Assembly (NCBI GenBank): GCA_021772985.1 | Contig: JAJFKX010000058.1 | Coordinates: 1 to 64,000 of the forward strand | DNA length: 64,000 nucleotides | Source: Gammaproteobacteria bacterium | GTDB lineage: Bacteria; Pseudomonadota; Gammaproteobacteria; Xanthomonadales; Wenzhouxiangellaceae | Direction of reading: 5' to 3' | The notes under the pieces: model-generated | Seen by the model: only the letters and a program-made list of their open reading frames with translations | Database searches by the model: none | Told to the model about the DNA's origin: nothing | Shown here: positions 61,406-64,000 of the stretch, one piece after another | Position numbering within the stretch: position 1 is the first letter of the stretch | Layout of the letters: each line of letters starts with the position of its first letter | Translations under genes and position numbers: made by a program

Positions 61406-63316
61406 ATGGGTGACCAGGATATTACCCGGCAACCTCAAAATGAAGATCGCAGGGCGTTCATGAAATCCCTGCTCAATGAGGTTCGCGCATTAGCCTATAT
61501 GCTGGATAACCAGCAATTTGAAACCGGCATTAGACGTATCGGCGCAGAACAGGAAATGTTTCTGGTTGACCACTCCAACCTGCCCAGTTGGCGCGCGATG
61601 GAAACATTGGAGTTGATCAATGATCCGCGCTTTACCCATGAACTGGGTAAATTTAACCTGGAAGCCAATTTATCGCCTTTGGAATTTGGCAACGATTGTC
61701 TGAGTCAAATGGAACATGAGCTGCAGGAGGTCTATCTGATGGCCCAGCAGGCAGCGGCTAAAAACAACGACCAGATTGCTTTGGTAGGTATTTTGCCAAC
61801 ACTGAGTAAACGCGAATTGACCCTGGACGCAATGCTGCCGCAACCTCGTTATTTGGCTTTGAATGAGGCATTGCTGAAACTGCGTGGCAGTGATTTTCAG
61901 GTGAATATTAAAGGTATTGACCAGCTTCGTTTGTCAGTGGATAACCTGATGCTGGAAGCTTGCAACACCAGTTTTCAAGTGCATTTCCAGGTCGAGCCTG
62001 AGAACTTCAGCCACTTGTACAATGTTGCTCAGACAGTAACCGGCCCATTGTTGGCGGCTTGCGTTAATTCACCGGTATTGCTGGGTAAACGGTTATGGCA
62101 TGAAAGCAGAATTGCGGTCTTTGAACATTCCGTAGATGCGCGTTCGGATACCCATGCAGCACGTGGTTTAAAACCCAGGGTCCACTTTGGTGATCACTGG
62201 GTGGAATTATCTGCCGCAGAAATTTTTAAAGAGGATATTGCCCGGTTCCGTGTCATTCTTACCTGTGACACAGAAGAAGACCCACTGGGAATGGTTAAGC
62301 GTGGCGAAGTACCGAAATTGCGCGCCTTGCGTTTGCATAACGGTACTGTCTATCGCTGGAACCGCCCCTGTTATGGCATCTCGGACAACGGCAAGCCACA
62401 TTTGCGCATTGAAAATCGTGTCATTCCATCAGGCCCTACCGTATTGGATGCGATTGCCAATGCGGCTTTTTATTTTGGTCTGATGGCTGGTCTGAGTAAT
62501 GAAGTCGAGGATATCCGCGAGCACATCAGTTTTGCTGATGTAAAAGCCAATTTTATGGCTGCCGCACGTGACGGTATCCGTGCTCAGCAGGTTTGGTTTG
62601 ACGAACAGCAACTACCGGCTCATCAACTGATCCTGGAAAAATTACTGCCGCTCGCACAACGGGGCCTGGAAACTGCAAACCTTGATGCTGAGGATATCAA
62701 CCGTTACCTGGGTGTGATCGAGCAGCGGGCAGCATTACGGCGTACCGGGGCGCGCTGGTTTCTGGATTCAATTCAGAAACTGGAAGGCAAAGCGTCGCAT
62801 GATGAATGCCTGCGCAGCCTGACAGCTTCAATGATTCAGCAGCAATCTACCGGCCAGCCGGTACATACCTGGGAGCTCGCGGAATTCTGCCAGCAGCAGG
62901 ACTGGCGTGACAGTTATCGTAATGTTGGTCAATTTATGACGACGGATTTATTCACTGTCCAGCCTGATGATATTATTGATTTTGCAGCGTCTTTAATGGA
63001 ATGGCGACACATTCGGCATATCCCTGTTGAAGATGATGCAGGGCAATTGCTGGGCCTGGTATCACACCGGGCGATTCTACGCTTGATTGCTCAGGGTGAT
63101 TCTGGTGAGAGTGCCAGTGTGCGTGACATCATGCGTGCAGATCCGATAACTGTAGGCTCAGAAACCACTACGGTTAGTGCAATTCGGCTGATGCGTGAAC
63201 ACAAGTTGAGCTGTTTGCCGGTGGTTAAAGACGGTAAGTTAATCGGTGTGGTTACTGAACACGACCTATTGGTGGTGGCATCACGATTGCTGGAGAACTA
63301 CCTGGATCAGGATTGA
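61406..63316 (+). CDS. GCS2-type glutamate-cysteine ligase-like protein fused to a CBS pair
   Basis: A 636-residue protein. The ATG at 61406 follows AGGAG. The first 480 residues are a carboxylate-amine ligase domain of the GCS2 group (RRIGAEQEMFLVDHSNLPSW, LGKFNLEANLSPLEFG, FQVHFQVEPENF, PVLLGKRLWHESRIAVFEHS, LRIENRVIPSGPTVLDAIAN). Residues about 510-630 are two CBS domains (FMTTDLFTVQPDDIIDFAAS, DIMRADPITVGSETTTVSAI, VTEHDLLVVASRLL), which usually bind adenosine nucleotides. The fusion suggests that energy state controls the ligase. The true substrate may not be cysteine. Confidence 0.88.
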   Translation: MGDQDITRQPQNEDRRAFMKSLLNEVRALAYMLDNQQFETGIRRIGAEQEMFLVDHSNLPSWRAMETLELINDPRFTHELGKFNLEANLSPLEFGNDCLSQMEHELQEVYLMAQQAAAKNNDQIALVGILPTLSKRELTLDAMLPQPRYLALNEALLKLRGSDFQVNIKGIDQLRLSVDNLMLEACNTSFQVHFQVEPENFSHLYNVAQTVTGPLLAACVNSPVLLGKRLWHESRIAVFEHSVDARSDTHAARGLKPRVHFGDHWVELSAAEIFKEDIARFRVILTCDTEEDPLGMVKRGEVPKLRALRLHNGTVYRWNRPCYGISDNGKPHLRIENRVIPSGPTVLDAIANAAFYFGLMAGLSNEVEDIREHISFADVKANFMAAARDGIRAQQVWFDEQQLPAHQLILEKLLPLAQRGLETANLDAEDINRYLGVIEQRAALRRTGARWFLDSIQKLEGKASHDECLRSLTASMIQQQSTGQPVHTWELAEFCQQQDWRDSYRNVGQFMTTDLFTVQPDDIIDFAASLMEWRHIRHIPVEDDAGQLLGLVSHRAILRLIAQGDSGESASVRDIMRADPITVGSETTTVSAIRLMREHKLSCLPVVKDGKLIGVVTEHDLLVVASRLLENYLDQD

Positions 63317-63333
63317 AAATTTTTCAATCCTGA
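63307..63333. terminator. bidirectional terminator-like palindrome
   Basis: TCAGGATTGAAAA and TTTTCAATCCTGA form a perfect 13-bp palindrome around one T. It overlaps the stop codons of both convergent genes (61406-63316 and 63324-63656). The A/T core gives a T-tract in either direction. Confidence 0.7.
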
Positions 63334-63656
63334 GATTGTGGATTCTTTACGCCGGGCGCAAGTCCGGCGTTAATTTCAGCAGCCTGGGCAATAATGTCTA
63401 TCGGGGTTTTGCCGTTCAAGCTGGCAAAATACTCTTCAATGGTCAGTGATTCCAAATCGAAATTGCGGACTGTGGCAATAGCGTCAATCAATTCAGCATA
63501 ATCATCAGCAGATAACTCACCTTTCAAATCCAGCAGTGATTGGGTTAATTCCAATTGCTCACTGGCAGTGATCGGATCAGTCATCGGGTCATTGCTGCAG
63601 CTGGCCAGCGCCATCAGCAATAGAATGCTGATGGCAGTGCGAATAATGTAAGACAT
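63324..63656 (-). CDS. small lipoprotein, hypothetical
   Basis: A 110-residue lipoprotein. The signal sequence SILLLMALASCSNDP has a lipobox with the cysteine at about 20. The mature part is acidic and helical (TASEQLELTQSLLDLKGELS, TIEEYFASLNGKTPIDIIA), resembling small DUF6694-type lipoproteins. Its ATG shares one base with the stop codon of the sialidase-like gene (T-A-A-T-G), so the two are translationally coupled. Confidence 0.75.
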   Translation of the reverse strand: MSYIIRTAISILLLMALASCSNDPMTDPITASEQLELTQSLLDLKGELSADDYAELIDAIATVRNFDLESLTIEEYFASLNGKTPIDIIAQAAEINAGLAPGVKNPQSQD

Positions 63657-64000
63657 TATTGAACCGGTGCTGGTGGGGGAGGCAATGGATCTTCAAAACC
63701 AGTTTGAAAGAACTCTTCTTCAAGGGTATCGATGACCAATGGAGCGACATAAACATCGGCACTGGTGCCGCCGCCACCGGTTTCGTCGCGGCTGTCGGTA
63801 AAGATCGCAATGCCGCCATCGGCACTGATATCCAGGCCATTGTAATCACCAAACTCAAAGCCATCTGGCAGATTTTCTGAAGATACGTCGGTCAAGCGTT
63901 CCGGAGCTGACCAGGTAACGCCCCCATCGACTGAAAAGCTGGTGAAAAAATCCACCCCGCTGCGGTCAACAAAACTACGGGTGTCATAGAAAGCTACATG
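63656..64000 (-). CDS. sialidase/BNR-repeat-like secreted protein, C-terminal part
   Basis: The last 114 codons and stop of a gene whose start lies beyond the right edge. HVAFYDTRSF and TSFSVDGGVTWSAPERLTD carry the S-x-D-G-G-x-T-W Asp-box of BNR/sialidase propellers. ISADGGIAIFTDSRD is the next blade. A Gly-rich loop and APLVIDTLEEEFFQTGFEDP with a Pro-rich end complete it; the F-Q-T-G-F-E tail is like that of the three-repeat secreted protein. Probably extracellular. The catalytic state cannot be judged from this piece. Confidence 0.8.
   Translation of the reverse strand, partial: HVAFYDTRSFVDRSGVDFFTSFSVDGGVTWSAPERLTDVSSENLPDGFEFGDYNGLDISADGGIAIFTDSRDETGGGGTSADVYVAPLVIDTLEEEFFQTGFEDPLPPPPAPVQ

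Overview
The window reads as chromosomal DNA of a Gram-negative, aerobic, heterotrophic gammaproteobacterium, probably marine or soil. The support is a cytochrome-oxidase assembly cluster (SURF1, SCO-like protein, CtaA, CtaB/CyoE, DUF2909), a single-chain glycine decarboxylase GcvP, FadD, PepA, a Na+/alanine AGCS symporter, many secreted or lipoprotein hydrolases, and secreted proteins ending in a short 'GFE' tail. I do not name a genus. No tRNA, rRNA or CRISPR array was seen.

Region 1 (1-12.2 kb) is an accessory array. A REP-associated tyrosine (HUH/Y1) transposase lies at the left, with the start of a second copy at the window edge and a decayed third at 6.05 kb. Ten copies of one palindrome-bearing repeat follow, all in the same orientation. 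Between them sit unrelated small cassette-like genes: a PKD protein, secreted proteins, an NTF2-like protein, a cold-shock/zinc-ribbon membrane protein, a VOC protein, a ToxR-type regulator with a divergent S41 peptidase, and a CPBP protease. The repeats stop at about 11.4 kb.

Region 2 (12.6-31.5 kb) centres on a RiPP locus at 19.5-26.9 kb. A class III lanthipeptide synthetase (LanKC) is preceded by four tandem precursor genes, each with a V-L-x-L-Q leader motif and an S-x-x-S-x-x-C labionin-type core. Upstream on the same strand are an MvdC/MvdD-type ATP-grasp peptide ligase and a small basic protein that overlaps it. Divergent from them is a pair of FlhD- and FlhC-like regulators. A JmjC-type cupin and an endonuclease/exonuclease/phosphatase (EEP) protein lie on the far side. 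A broken EEP copy lies beyond FlhDC, so EEP sequences flank the locus. The co-occurrence of a labionin synthetase, an ATP-grasp crosslinking ligase and FlhDC-like regulators is the strongest candidate for an undescribed system. The joint product is inference.

Region 3 (26.9-52.9 kb) is mixed chromosome: membrane and lipoprotein hypotheticals, a pYEATS protein, a Coq4-like protein, a frameshifted cytochrome remnant, a three-repeat secreted protein with a frameshift, GNAT enzymes, an AGCS symporter, an FG-GAP/ASPIC protein, two secreted hydrolases (S10 and S33-like), a di-heme oxidoreductase, a GMC oxidoreductase and a metallophosphoesterase lipoprotein.

Region 4 (53-64 kb) is housekeeping: gcvP, the heme A and cytochrome-oxidase assembly operon, fadD, a GCS2-CBS fusion, and a lipoprotein coupled to a partial sialidase-like gene at the right edge.
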